The notes under the pieces are model-generated. The model saw only the letters and a program-made list of their open reading frames with translations. It had not been told where the DNA came from and did not search any database. From Apiospora phragmitis (Eukaryota; Ascomycota; Sordariomycetes; Amphisphaeriales; Apiosporaceae), in the NCBI GenBank assembly GCA_038363925.1, contig JAQQWL010000005.1, positions 1-64,000 on the forward strand: 64,000 bases of DNA, written 5' to 3'. The number at the start of each line of letters is the position of its first letter. The first letter of the stretch is position 1. Of this stretch, positions 32,365 to 44,077 are shown piece by piece. Position numbers and translations under genes: made by a program.

Positions 32365-35300
32365 CTATAAGTTCCAAACAGGTCTTTCCGCGTATGTCCA
32401 CGCTGAAGCTTTTCCATGACATCGATTAGCTGAGTCTTTTCTCTGCGCGACTATTTCTGCAGCTTCCTTTGCGAGACTCCTTGTATCTCCCGGAGATTCC
32501 AAGTGGAGGATGTCTGCCGCAATGCGCGCCAGCTGTTTCCCTTCGGATACAGTGTCATGCTCAGAGTATTTCGATGTATCAGTCTCGACTGGAATGACGA
32601 ATTCGGGCGCTAGAAACCAATCCGTCTCTTTGATTAACATTGATAGAGATGCGCATGCCTCCTGGACGTCCCGGGTGTTATCTGGCCATCTTATTCGACA
32701 GTCGAGTAACAGACAGTTAGCAATGACGCGAATGATCTGTTTCATTGGGACTTTAACCCAAACACCTTTCAATAAGTTCTTATCGGTTATCAGGATTGGG
32801 AATTTGCCATCTCTGATTGTAGCTTGACAATTACCAATCCATTTGTTTCTGTGCCAGCCTTTATCATGGTACCGATGAGGTCAAGCGCTCCTCTATATAG
32901 ACAGGGAACAATAGAAGCATTTTCGGTATTGGCGGAACAGCCTATCAGGCGGAAGAGAGACTGTAGCAGAGATTCGAATGGGGGAATGAACAGTCCAAGG
33001 CTAAGAACAGACCTAATCTGACGTGTGAGAAAGTACTGCTCTGTGGCGTCCACCCCACAACCAAGTATTCTATTTGCAAGACTTAACACTGTTGGGCAAC
33101 CAAGTATTTTGTCATTGACGAACAGATGCGCGAGCATGGCCGGCATGTTCGACTTGGGTACTCGGTTTTCGAGGACTGCCTGGAGAGTATACTCGAAATG
33201 ACCGTATCTAACTGCTACGCAGAAAAATTCAAGACGAGACAGTTGAATTTTCAAACGGTTTGGGATTTCGCGAGACGCTAGCGACAGCCTCTAACAAGCC
33301 TGCATGAAATCCCCGACGTCTGTCTGCATCGTCCATCCCCCATTCGCATCCAAAGAGATTAGGGAATGCATGACAGCGATTCTCGGTCCGATGTCCCGAT
33401 ATCCCGATATCTTCGCCAACCATCGGTAACAACAGTATTTTGCGTATTGGTGGATATTTTTGGGTAACCCGGTTCAGGCTCGAGAAGCAATGAAGCCAGT
33501 TGTGACTTCAATACGCTCAGTTGCAGATGAGAGGGCATCGTGCAGTCCTGGTTCAGGATCGTTTGCCCTTCTGATGTATCGAGCAGAAAGTCGATGGCCA
33601 AGCGATGCACGAACTCAACCATAGTTTCTTGTTCGCCGAGTAATATTAGTATTGAAGGGTATCCAGGTTCAGTCTATCCCACCAATATTCCTTGGATTTA
33701 CAACTCCATGTTGTAATATCCACGAACCCAGCACACCTGTTCATAAGGTCTAATTTGGTCTTCTCGCACTCACTAGAGGCCCGTTTAGTCCATTCAATAG
33801 GACTTGGTGATTTGAGAATTTCCGAGCATAAAGGCGTCACGGCCAAAGCTAGTTACAAAACCGACATGGGGGCTTGGGTGTTGGAGGAAAGTCTCCGTAA
33901 TAAGAACTGTCTCCGCTCAGTAATGAGTAATCTGAAGTAAAGAGCAGTCTTTCTAGAGCATGCCTAACGCTCATCTCTGCTCATGCGCTCCCACATTGAC
34001 TTATATAAGTCTGCAAGTCCTTCAGGCAGGCTAACGATGTATCGCCTAGCTTCATTGAATTCTTGTGAAAGCTCCAATGCTCGGTTGACGTTTCGTAAAA
34101 CCAAATGGGCCCATAGGAATACACCATGGGCCTTTGTGATGAGTAGCGCTTTAAGCGTGTGTTTGTTGTCTCCTTCACATTTCAGCGCACTTTCGATGTA
34201 GCGGGTGATGTCTTGGTGATTCGCATCATGCAGTGCAAGTTTGGAATAGTTTGCTTGCTCGAACCGCGTTCTTAGAATGGGCTCAGGTCGACTGGCCATG
34301 CAAAGCTTGACATGTGGGAATGGTCGAAAGTTGCCCGCGAGTGCATCTAAGAGAGTGTCTGTCCCGTCTTTGGGATCAATATCGTCAAGACCGTCGAGGA
34401 ATAGATACTGGGATGTTCTCTTTCCTCATCATCACCGACCAAACCTCCTTCAATTCTTCGAGTGACCAATCGGTGTAATTGTTCTTCAGGGACAGTGCCT
34501 CTGAGGCTGCAAGAATCCGGTCGGCAATGGCGGGGCTATCACCTAGGACTTGGTGTATCACGTAACAGAATAGGCCTTTCAAGTTCCGCTGCAACGGGTC
34601 AGGTCCCAATAGCCAGATGAAGTGCGATACAACAATGACGTCGGGGCTCCAGGCTCTCAACCGCTCCCATGTTTGTGGCTGCAAGACCAGAAACTTCATC
34701 AGCGTGGTCTTCCCGGAGCCAGGTCTTCCACTGACCCAGAAGACTTGGTCTTCGGAGGGAAGCCAGTCGCGGAAGGGATTCCAGAGTCCCGTATCAACGT
34801 CGTCATTCCAGATGGTCTGTAGCGTGCTAGGATGGTGCACAGGGTGGTTGTTACGTCTTTCATTCATCCCATTGTATATGAGACTTTGGAGCAGCTTCCG
34901 ACGTTGTTCGGCTTGTGCGTCTTTCCGGGCCTGTTCCTCTTGTGCTGCCCGGGCTTGAATGGCGGTTGTTGTCACATGCACTTTGATAGTCGTTGCCTCT
35001 TTGGAGAACAGCTCACTCAACTCTCGTTGGCCATCTCCCCATTTTTCGGCGACGCTGCGGAGTTCAGGGGATAGAACACTCAGGTCGGCGTGCATGGCCG
35101 TGACTTGAGCACTATTTCTAATCAGCACACACTGCTAGCAAAGACTGTTACAACTTCTAGATGAAGTCTAAATTTCATTAAGGGGACTCACCAGGTGTGG
35201 TTGATTAGTGAAAGCTGGACCAGATCTTTGGCTTCCTGCAGTTGCTTTTCCAAGCCATCCAACTTCCAATCACCAACCGACTTCTTCCAAATGACTTTCA

Positions 35301-35681
35301 GCGACAGTTTAGCAGCCGAAGCTTTGCTTTTCTTCGCGATACCCTTCTCGAGTTTGGCGATCTCTCCGATGAGCGTCTGGCAGATGTCCTTGCATGGACT
35401 CAATGAGTTGGTTCTCATCCCGGGAAAGGGAGCTGAACGGGGTTACTCTCCCGCCAATATCCGTCGACAGCTGCGCGAGGGTTGTTGTGTGTTCTTTAAA
35501 TGTTGGCGTCGTATGATCCAGTCTTGTATACGTTTGATACAAATGCGATGGCCTTTTGGCCGGTCTCGACGATCTGCAGTATATTGCATGCCAGGCCTAG
35601 CGCAACCAGAGGCTCCAGGCCTGAAATTTTGCCGGGGATCTGGGGATTGAGAGGGCTGTACGAGTGTCTAAGAAGCAACAA
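32365..35681 (-). pseudogene. NACHT-type NLR-like protein, multiply broken
   Basis: The N-terminus (near 35640) reads ISGLEPLVALGLACNILQIV, typical of fungal NACHT proteins, followed by a helical domain (CKDICQTLIGEIAKLEKG, then KSVGDWKLDGLEKQLQEAKD). An intron starts at 35191 and ends near 35121-35147. The NACHT NTPase has Walker A GRPGSGKTTLMKFL (about 34720) and a Walker B-like YLFLDGLDDID (about 34400), then SRPEPILRTRFEQ. The C-terminal half (VEFVHRLAIDFLLDTSEG; EFFCVAVRYGHFEYTLQAVL) resembles the helical region after NACHT in such proteins; no WD40, ankyrin or TPR repeats are visible. Frame breaks lie near 35495-35505, 35391-35400, 34409-34413 and 33250, with in-frame stops at 33966-33964 and near 33858. 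Fungal NLR-like proteins act in allorecognition and immunity-like cell death. The combination of stops and shifts suggests a dead copy. Confidence 0.7.
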
Positions 35682-37345
35682 ATGGGGAAATGGATCAATA
35701 CAGGACTCATAAACAACAAGATAATTATGCTCTGAAGAAGGTCACAAAGCGTTGCTGAATATGGCCCAGAGTAGATGAACGTGGTGGCAAGTCACAAGAG
35801 CGTCCGTCGTGCGGGGTAAACATCTAGGACAACTGGGCTGCCTTCATCAACGACCATGTCAGGGCGAGGGGGCGTGGCGACCTGTTAATTGGACATCGAT
35901 GTCTCAAAGGCGCATGCGGACGCCTCGAGCTAATCGCACAGCCGACCCAGCCACCACACACCACCACTTGGGGACCCTCATGCTCTGTGCAAAGAGTCTA
36001 AGCGGTGGCGCCAAGGCACACTTGGGGCTTTCTTATGGTTGTACAACTCACGCACATGGTCAAATGAAAGGAAAGTGTGTCTTCAAGATATTGAGGTAAC
36101 CCGTACATATAGAATCTTCTCGTAACCAATCAATTATCCGGGCAAGTGCACTGTGCCCAGTCTACCTTGGCTGTGCGACACACATCATGTGTTGAATTCA
36201 CATGATAGAACAGGTATGGTTTCTGATACTACCGCTGATATATAATGAATGGATACGGAAAAGGCGTCATTGTCTACTGGTGCATCGCCGGTGAGAACTG
36301 GTCAGTTTTGGCTTGCGATAAGACACGTTACCAGGAAACAACTCATTACCATGACGACTCTGCGGCGGCCCATCTCGCCCGCCATGCCGGAGGAAGCAGG
36401 CATACTAAGATGCATGCTACTAGGGAGAGCACCCCCAACCTAAGCCGGTCAACCCATTGATGATTGAAGGGGAAGAAGTACATTAATACATATAGCCAGT
36501 TCGATTTCCTATCCAAACTATAGAAGACAGAACAACCCAAACGCCGCCCGAACAGGTTCTTCTTGCTTGGCGTGGTGTACTTGATGATTTGAAGATTTCC
36601 GAGTCATTCCCGATGTTCAATATTCGTTAAGTAGGTGAACGAAGCGCGGTAGAGACAGGAAAGGGTACCAGGGCTAGCATTCGACTGCCAGGTGTCGCAG
36701 AGGTAAGACCTGGGCTGAGATGGAGCGGCACGCCGGGGTGGTTGGGCGGCTTTGTCGGTGCGATGGGCCATGGTATCGTACGATCGGTTGTTCGGGTAGT
36801 GATTGATCAGCACCTTCGGTTGTTCGGGGGGTGATTGATCAACACCTGCACGTAGCAACAGCTCCATCTCCGGACGAAACGCCATAGCCCCCCCTGCTCT
36901 TCTCGAATGAAGTAGTCCAGCTTCAACAACTTCACTCCAGTGGCCGGTAGACCGAGATCCAAGAAGCCAGAGGAGAGGACCTCATTAGGCCGACGCACCT
37001 TGGAGCCCTTCCGTAGAAACCTTGCCCTGGGCGACATCCTGATTTGCTGTGGCAAGATCTATATCCTCCAGAAGTTTGTCATTTCAGTCAGAGCATATGG
37101 GGAATGCTCTTCCTTGCCCTGCTGTCGAAATGCTTTGGAATATGCATGTCAACCCATACGAGGAGAGCAGCCGGGGTAGATTGAGTCAGGGCCCATCCAT
37201 CGCTCAAACGTCATGACTAGTAAAAGACTTCCAGTCTTTCGCCAGCGACACAAGAGAACATGCCGCGGCTTAGACCTTGCCCCACAAGTTTGGGTTGGAC
37301 GTGATGCACAGCTCTCGCTTCATGTGCAACAACCGCCGCCTCTGT
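35682..37345. other. Intergenic, no gene seen
   Basis: About 1.66 kb upstream of the NACHT remnant. Short open frames only. A match to part of the NACHT remnant (CTT-GATGATTTGA-ATTTCCGAG-like, 36577-36601 versus 33804-33826) hints at leftover family sequence. Contains a 32-bp tandem repeat. Confidence 0.4.
36786..36849. repeat. 32-bp tandem duplication
   Basis: Two adjacent copies (36786-36817 and 36818-36849) share GGTTGTTCGGG and GTGATTGATCA blocks with a few differences. No function suggested. Confidence 0.7.
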
Positions 37346-38442
37346 TCATGGGCCGTACTGTGCCTCGCCAGCTTGGGCGCAGACGACGCAGCAGCCGCAG
37401 GGGGAGACACCATCGTCGGGGACACCGGCGAGGGGCACCGGGACCTGCAGGAATCCCGAGGAGTCGGCACGCTGAATGGCCTTGGTGTAGATGCGGGCAA
37501 GCTGCTTATACCCCTCGCCGGTGGGGTGTGTTCCGTCGTCGGTGATGTCGGACAACTGGAGGGCGTCGGGCTCCTGCCCAGCGTAGTGCACGTCGGCTAC
37601 GACAACGGGCAGCCCCTCCGAATGGAGCCGGGCGTACAGATCCAGAAACTGATGGTTGATGTTCAGAATCAGCGGCTCGCAGTGGGGGATCCGGCTGGGC
37701 GTCAGGGTGCTGAGGACGACGAGCGCGCGTGGCGACGTTGTCAGCAGGTCCCGTATGAACTTCCCCATGTCTTGTCCAGCCGTGTCCAGCTCGAAATTCA
37801 TCAGGGCATTGTTGATGCCGGCGTTGATGACGAAGACGTTGGGCTTGTACTGCCGAACGGCTTCCTTGGAGCGCTCGTGGATCTGGGACACGCGCACGCC
37901 CAGATAGGCCTCGACGTCGTTGTCGGCAAAGTCGCCCACTTGTTGCGACCCCACCATATTGACGGGCACGTTGAGGGCCACGAGCGCATCACGCAGGAGC
38001 TTGCGAAAGCCAGTGTTGCCGGGAGAGTTCTCGCCGCGGACAGTAGAGGCCCCGAGCGGCATGATGCGAAGTGCGGTGCCATTGGCGATGCTTCCAGGAA
38101 ATTGACGTCTGTCGGGTGTTGTCACTGCTTCGAATCAGTATGAAGTTATTGTGTCGCGAATTTGGAGACTGGTCCGTGCAATGCGGCCGCGAGGAACCTA
38201 CCTTCTGCTGGTTTAGACTCATTGTGGTGACTTGCGAAAACGTTGCTTGCACCGTGAGCTTTGCGGAGATCTTGTAAGCTCGTGTCTTCTGACTCGAGCC
38301 TCGATAAGAACATACCAATCAGAATGACAGCGACGACAACGAGAAGAGACAACGTGGCCAGAACCTTTTTTGTGCGAAGAAAACCGAGCCGCGAGCCCGA
38401 CTTGCCGCCGCTTTTTGACATCTCCTGGTTGAAGCCGCTCAT
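37346..38442 (-). CDS. Membrane-anchored SGNH/GDSL hydrolase
   Basis: Exon 1 is 38442-38202 and exon 2 38127-37346; the intron (38201-38128) joins KPAE to AVTTPDRRQF in frame. The chosen start is the ATG at 38442 (MSGFNQEMSKSGGKSGSR), giving a short basic cytosolic tail, one membrane helix (VLATLSLLVVVAVILIGMFL) and an extracytosolic catalytic domain: a type II membrane protein. An upstream in-frame ATG at 38574 is possible. SGNH blocks are visible: the nucleophile serine in LRIMPLGASTVRG, glycine block QQVGDFADN, NAGINNAL (block III) and the catalytic D-x-x-H in DDGTHPTGEGY. The pattern fits CE3-like or related carbohydrate and lipid esterases; the substrate is unknown. The last residues (GCCVVCAQAGEAQYGP) are unusual, so a missed frame change near the C-terminus is possible. 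Confidence 0.8.
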
Positions 38443-38939
38443 TGTAACGTGTTTTTGCGAACCAGAAGGAGTAGAAGTCGGGGAGACGGCTCGCCGGTTT
38501 TCCCTTCTACCCCGGGAAGCTGGAACAAAGACCCCCTTTTCTTTAGTTCTTGCTAAGCGCGCGTACGTGGACAAAGTGCCAAGCTTTGGGGTCGCGGGGG
38601 CTTCCAGGCCGATCCTGGTTGCTTTTGGTTGCTTTTGGGCTGCTCAGCCCCAGCCCCCAGCTGAGCGCTTGTCGTGGTGCCGGAATTCCGGGTTGGCAGT
38701 GCCGCGCTAAAACATCTTGGCTCTTGGCGCCACAAGGATCGACATTTGTCAGGTAGGTGGTTCTAACAGTCCCAAGTCAAGCCACGTCCTAGGCGCTAAT
38801 GGGTTGCACTTCACGATTCGTGGAGATGGAAATGAGTTGGGTATTCTTCCAGTAGGAACGAATTTCTTTAGACCTTGTTATACAAGTGGGAGGAAAAGAT
38901 GATATATAAAGAGCTATCTAAAGGAAGGTAAGAATGCAT
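38443..38939. other. Upstream region of the hydrolase gene
   Basis: About 500 bp of normal composition before the AT-rich block. The 5' UTR and promoter of the SGNH hydrolase are expected here. A pyrimidine-rich stretch is seen at 38495-38550. Confidence 0.4.
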
Positions 38940-41380
38940 AACATACCTTATAAGCGAGCTGCGTATTTTTAATTAACTTTTTTATAATTAACTTTATATT
39001 AACTTTTCTTTTTTAATAAGTATAAAATTAAAAAATAAAGAAAAAAGGTTTAATTTAACGCTTTAAGCGTTTTAAAATAACTTAAAATTAAGTATATTAT
39101 TAAATAAGCTTTCGTACGTACGTATAGGTTCCGGGTTTAATTAGGGTTCAATCGTTATATTCTATTATTTATATCTATCTTTAGTACGAGCTACGAGGGG
39201 CATCGTATGCCCCTCTTAATGAAATAAGAAAGGGGTTCGTGCGCGTAGGTACGTGGCACCCCTTTTAGAGTAATATAAAAAAACTTTAGTTCCTGCTATT
39301 CTAATATATATAAAAAGCTATAGTTATTATAAAATAAACCTTTATTAATAAGATTTAAGGGCCCGTGGCCTCTTTACGACTTATTAATTAGTATTTCTAG
39401 CTTTTTATAAAACCTAGGCATTATTTCGCCGGTTATTTAAATAGAATAACTTCGTAATTCGGTGTAGCGTATAAGTTTCCCCCCTCGGCTTATAATAAAA
39501 TAATACATAACAGGGTAACACGGTTAATTAGCGCGTTATATTATACGTTTTTTATTTAAAATATATCGGGGTTCGTTAAAATTAAAATAATATTAATAAC
39601 CGCGGAAAAAAAGAATAGAATAGATTATTTTTAAATATATATTTCGTACCTAGGCATTATTCCGCCGGTTGTTCGGGTAGAATAATTTCGCGATTCGGTA
39701 TAGCGTACGGGCTTGCCCCCCCCGGCTCGTAATAAGATAATATATAATAAAGTAACGCGGTTAATTAGCGCGTTATACCGCGCGTTTTTTATTTAAAGTA
39801 CGTCGGGGTTCGTTCGGGTTAAAATAATGCCGACGACCGTAGAAGGACGAATAAAATAGATTATTTTTAAATACATATTTCGTACCCCGATTTTAATAGG
39901 CGAACTTTTTTTTTTAAACTCTTTTTTATACGCGCGAGAATAAAATAAGAATAAGTATAATATAACCGGCCGCGTCGGCTCTTTTTTTATATACGTTATA
40001 TAACGGTATTACGGCCGGGTAGCGTATATATTAACGCGTATTTTTATATAATTTATTATTTAAAAAAGGAGGCGTTCGTAGCGGTAATAATATACGCGGC
40101 GATATTCTCGCTATACGACCTGTATATAATATCGTTATTAAATAATAAGAGCGCGTTATTATTTCGAGTTTTATATTTAATAAATTATTATTATTTATAA
40201 TATAATTATAAGTATTAAACGATTAATTAAACGAACGCGTTATATTATATATATACGAGTACGGGTAAGACGAAAAACGAGAAAGGTTAAGAACGCGCGA
40301 CACTTTAAGCGTTTGCGCGGGGCTAATACGCGTAATATTAAATCGTAGCGGACGATAATAATAACGACGACAACGATAACGACGATAATACGAGCGATAA
40401 AAAGGCGGGAAGAGAAGGCGACGGCGACGGCGACGGCTAAACGCGGATACTCGCGGCGTATAGAACGTAGCTAGCGGCTAAAAACGAGGCGCGGTAAAGG
40501 GTAGCCGAAGGGCCCGCGAGTTTTAATAACGATTCGATCTAGGTATACGAAATAAGCTAGGCGCGATATTTAAAAAAAAGGATTTAATAACGTTATATAA
40601 AGCGAGCGCGGCGCCGTTTTTATTAATAACTTAAGTAAAGCTATATAACATCGACGCGCGAATTAAATAAGTATAATTAACGCGGCTCGCGCGAGCGTTT
40701 AATAACGAGGCGGCGCGGTTATTTAAACGAGTTATATAAATATTATATAAACCGTTATTTTAATTCGAAAATATTAACTTTAATAAGTCGGCGGGGCGAC
40801 CGTTTAACCGAAAAAGAATACGCCGATATAATAATACGATATCGGGGGTATTAATATTATTATTTTTATTATTATATATAGGCGTATAGGCTTAAATATA
40901 AAGAGGTAAAAACGTAACGAGGGATCCGGTTCGCCGATTAGTAATAAAACGCGTTTAGCGACGTGGTCGAAACGTTTAATAACGAAAAAGGAGGAGGAGG
41001 GCGATAATAATAATAATAACGATAATAACGACGATAATAACGATAATAATAACGACGACGACGATAAAGGGGAAAACCGAGATATAAAGGGGCTGTTTAA
41101 GCGCGCCGTTTTTTAATTTTACGTTTATTCGTTTTAATAGAAATTAGGGGGCCGGATTTTCGAAAACCCGCTACTATATTTCGCGGCCGTGCTCGAAATC
41201 GATACCGAGCGGCGCGCGTAACAATAAGCGAAAAATTATACCGGCTAATTTATAGAGCTATTTTAATACGCGCGGGTATTATTATTCGAAGCGGCGTTTA
41301 AAAAGTAGCCGGAAAACGTAAAAGCGATTAATATTAACGCGGTCGAATATTTTAAATAAACGTATTAAGCGTAGTTTGGG
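38940..41380. repeat. RIP-degraded repeat block, class unknown
   Basis: 2.4 kb with sharp edges. It is dominated by TA-rich sequence with frequent CG but almost no CA or TG, as expected when CpA is converted to TpA. The right half (40280-41350) has runs such as GACGATAATAACGACGATAA that look like mutated acidic or repeat coding sequence. No inverted termini or intact protein motif was found, so it could be a fragment of a larger retro- or DNA element. Confidence 0.75.
39413..39884. repeat. Two tandem copies of a 236-bp unit
   Basis: Copy 1 (39413-39648) and copy 2 (39649-39884) both begin CCTAGGCATTAT and end TTCGTACC. Copy 1 has lost more G/C (for example AAATAGAATAAC versus GGGTAGAATAAT), as if the two copies were mutated to different degrees. 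Could be subterminal repeats of the degraded element. Confidence 0.8.
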
Positions 41381-41615
41381 CCACTAATAAACGGGGGTCT
41401 TTTATTCACTACATCATATTATCTTAATACATCCCTAGGGTGGAGAGATGCATGCTTCCCGAAAACCTCCCACTCTTTTGATATGTTGACTATTTCCCAT
41501 TTCAATCAGCAGAAAAGCCTAGTGGGTGCTTCTAGCTGCCCTCGCCCAGGACACGTTGCTACATACCTCTTTTGATTCCGAGCTTACTGCCGAAGGCCCC
41601 ATAGACTTATCGAAA

Positions 41616-43865
41616 TTAATACTCATAACCGCCCGTGTCAACCACTATGAAGCCTTTTTCTCCAGCCCACTGTTTCCAATGAGCCTCAACATTAGGTGGA
41701 ATCGTCCATTCGCGGAAGGTCTCATAACGAGTAATCAAACACTGCCACTGCGGGGATGCCGTACTGGCCCCCTTGCTGAGGTAGGCTAGCACAAGGCGAG
41801 GTGCATAACGCACACCTCTCTTACAACGGGGAATGCCATCCAGGGGCTCTTTCTTATTCTGTGCATTTCGGAAGAGGTTAATTATGACCTCTTCGAGCCG
41901 GGGCATGCGGTGGAGGACGGCCTCAGTCCAGTCGCCCAACAGGGGTTCCATCGTCTTGTTGTTTATGGACCGACCCCAGGGGTGGTACGGGGCCTCGCCG
42001 TTCATGCTGGTAGACCCGGCATAGCCCCATTGCTCGTCCTCGGTGTTGGGTACAGGGACCATGACCCATTTCGCCTCACTCATTATTTCCCACCCTATTC
42101 TATTGTCGAAGGCCTCGACGGAGGATGGATCGCCCTTAGTGTACCACGTACCATCGGGAGCTACGAACTCAGCCGACAGCTGCAACCGGCGCAGTGCAAC
42201 CCACACATCATCATCGTCGTCGTTTTGGGCCCCAGAAGAACTTCGCCAATTCAGAAACAGGTCGCGGGAGAGCAGGACGTTTCCCAAGCTCAACTCCTGG
42301 ACCGTGGGCTGTGCTAGCTTCCGGATAGCCTCGCTAAGCGGGTCAATACCTTCCTCGTCCGTGGAATCCTGACAGTCATGACTATGGTTCATCACGAATT
42401 GGTCGTGGGATCGGATGATTTCCAGGGTGGTTAGGTTGGGAAGTCTGCCGCGCAAGGAATGGAGCCCCCGGGCAAGACAAGTGCGCTGATTCGCTCGAGC
42501 TACAGAGGAAAGAACCAACTTAGCCTTATATCATCATTTGGGTGACCGAAGTCCAAAGGCAATGTGGCTGGGGGACATGTATTACCCTCGTGGCGAGCGA
42601 TGGCAGGATCCCTGTAGCGAAATTTGAGTGATTCCAGAGAAGGGAAGCTGGCTGCGATCCGGCAAACGGTGGCCGGATGTAGATGAACGGGTCCCATTTC
42701 CGTGGATCTCCCAGCCATGCTGTCTGGATGGGTGGATTCCTCATACAGGGGCCTTCCGGCCGCGACGATGAGCGATCGAACGCACCGGATAGTGGGAAGT
42801 TGTTCAGGGGTGCAGTTCTGTGGCAAAACCATATAATGAGATTCCAGTGAGGGGTCGGCGTCCGCCGCTGCATCAACGCGTTCTGAATCCTCGTCGATCC
42901 CTTTTTCGTCTGTCAATTCCTGGCATTCGAAACTGTGGTTGAGCACGAAATGATGCTCACGACAAGGTATTGTCAGCTTTTTCCGGCATGGGAGTCTTCC
43001 ACGTAACCAGTTAAAAGCTCGAACAAAAGCGTCCCGCTGACCCAGACGAGCTAATACACAGAACAGAGTGAGTCAATGAGCCACTTGATAGTCCTTCGAC
43101 TTTTGAAAAAGACACTTGTTTCCAAGACTTACCATCGTGGCGACCGATAGGGGGGTCAGTGTAAGGGAAGTGAAGAGATTGCAACTGTGGGAAGGCTGCC
43201 GCGATTTGTGCAATGGTGGTTGGGTCTACATAGTTGAGCGGATACTCCAGAAACGAGAACTCCAGGACCCGCCGCGACAAAGGCAACGATTGCCGGCTTG
43301 GGTCCTCTGGCAGCGTCCACTCGCCGGAATGCAGCGGCGGGTCGGAAGCATCGGATGCAACGTATGCATCTGTCAACTCCGAGCCGGCTACCTCCATAAC
43401 TTCCTCCATACTCATCGGAAAGAAATCCAATACAAGCTGCAACGTAGGGCCTATCGCGATACCCGCCCTTTCATCGTCGTCATCCCACTGCTTTAGTAAT
43501 GTGAGAAGTGCCACCACGTCAGCTCGAAACAATAGATCCCTGAGGGGCCACTCTGGCTTTGGCATCCTGGCGTGATAGCAAGCGAATTCGAGCCGACGTA
43601 AGTACCTGCGCCGCCATGGATATGCTGACAGGATTTCGGACCAAGCATGCATGTCTGCGCTGTGCAGCTTGAGGCTCTTGAAGCAGCGGCGTTCGACCTC
43701 ATGTTGCCAAGCGCGCGAGATGGTCGCGTACGGGCTGAGGCGCGCGCAGGTGCTATCCCTGCCGAGGAACTCGCATTCGAATGAAAGTTGAGCAGAGAAA
43801 AAGCTGTTAACGGTGCCGAGTTGGTCGACGATGAGCGAGATGATCTCGGGGCCAAGCTTTTGCAT
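41616..43865 (-). CDS. F-box-like protein with internal duplication, three exons
   Basis: Exons are 43865-43133, 43050-42586 and 42499-41616; introns of 82 and 86 nt both split a codon at phase 1. The N-terminus (MQKLGPEIISLIVDQLG, then SPYATISRAWQHEVERRCFK) is F-box-like, as in many fungal proteins that recruit substrates to SCF ubiquitin ligases. The rest is LRR-like helical and strand sequence of the kind in fungal F-box proteins. The protein contains two related blocks: PIGRHDG-ARLGQRDAFVRAF...RLP...HHFVLNHSFECQELTDEKGID, and PAIARHEG-ARANQRTCLARGL...RLPNLTTLEIIRSHDQFVMNHSHDCQDSTDEEGID. Each block is interrupted by an intron at the same position (after H-D/E-G). About 694 residues, no frameshifts. 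It is divergent from the Zn2Cys6 gene, with 212 bp between starts. Confidence 0.75.
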
Positions 43866-44077
43866 TCTGCACCGCGGGTGTTATGTCAATTAATAATCGT
43901 GGCTAGCAACCTCAACCGAGAGGCAAAGTGGGTGAGGCAAGGAAGCGCAGCATTTGCTTATCTCTTATCGCCGCAAACCCTTGGCCAAGCATCCTTGCAT
44001 GTCGTCCCATCTCGCCGCATTTCCCGTGAAGTTAGACTTTCCCCTGATTCCCAAACCCCGCAAGTCGCGCCTAAAAT
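43866..44077. promoter_or_regulatory. Shared promoter of divergent F-box and Zn2Cys6 genes
   Basis: Only 212 bp separate the two start codons, so both promoters must lie here or overlap the genes. No specific binding motif was identified. Confidence 0.5.
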
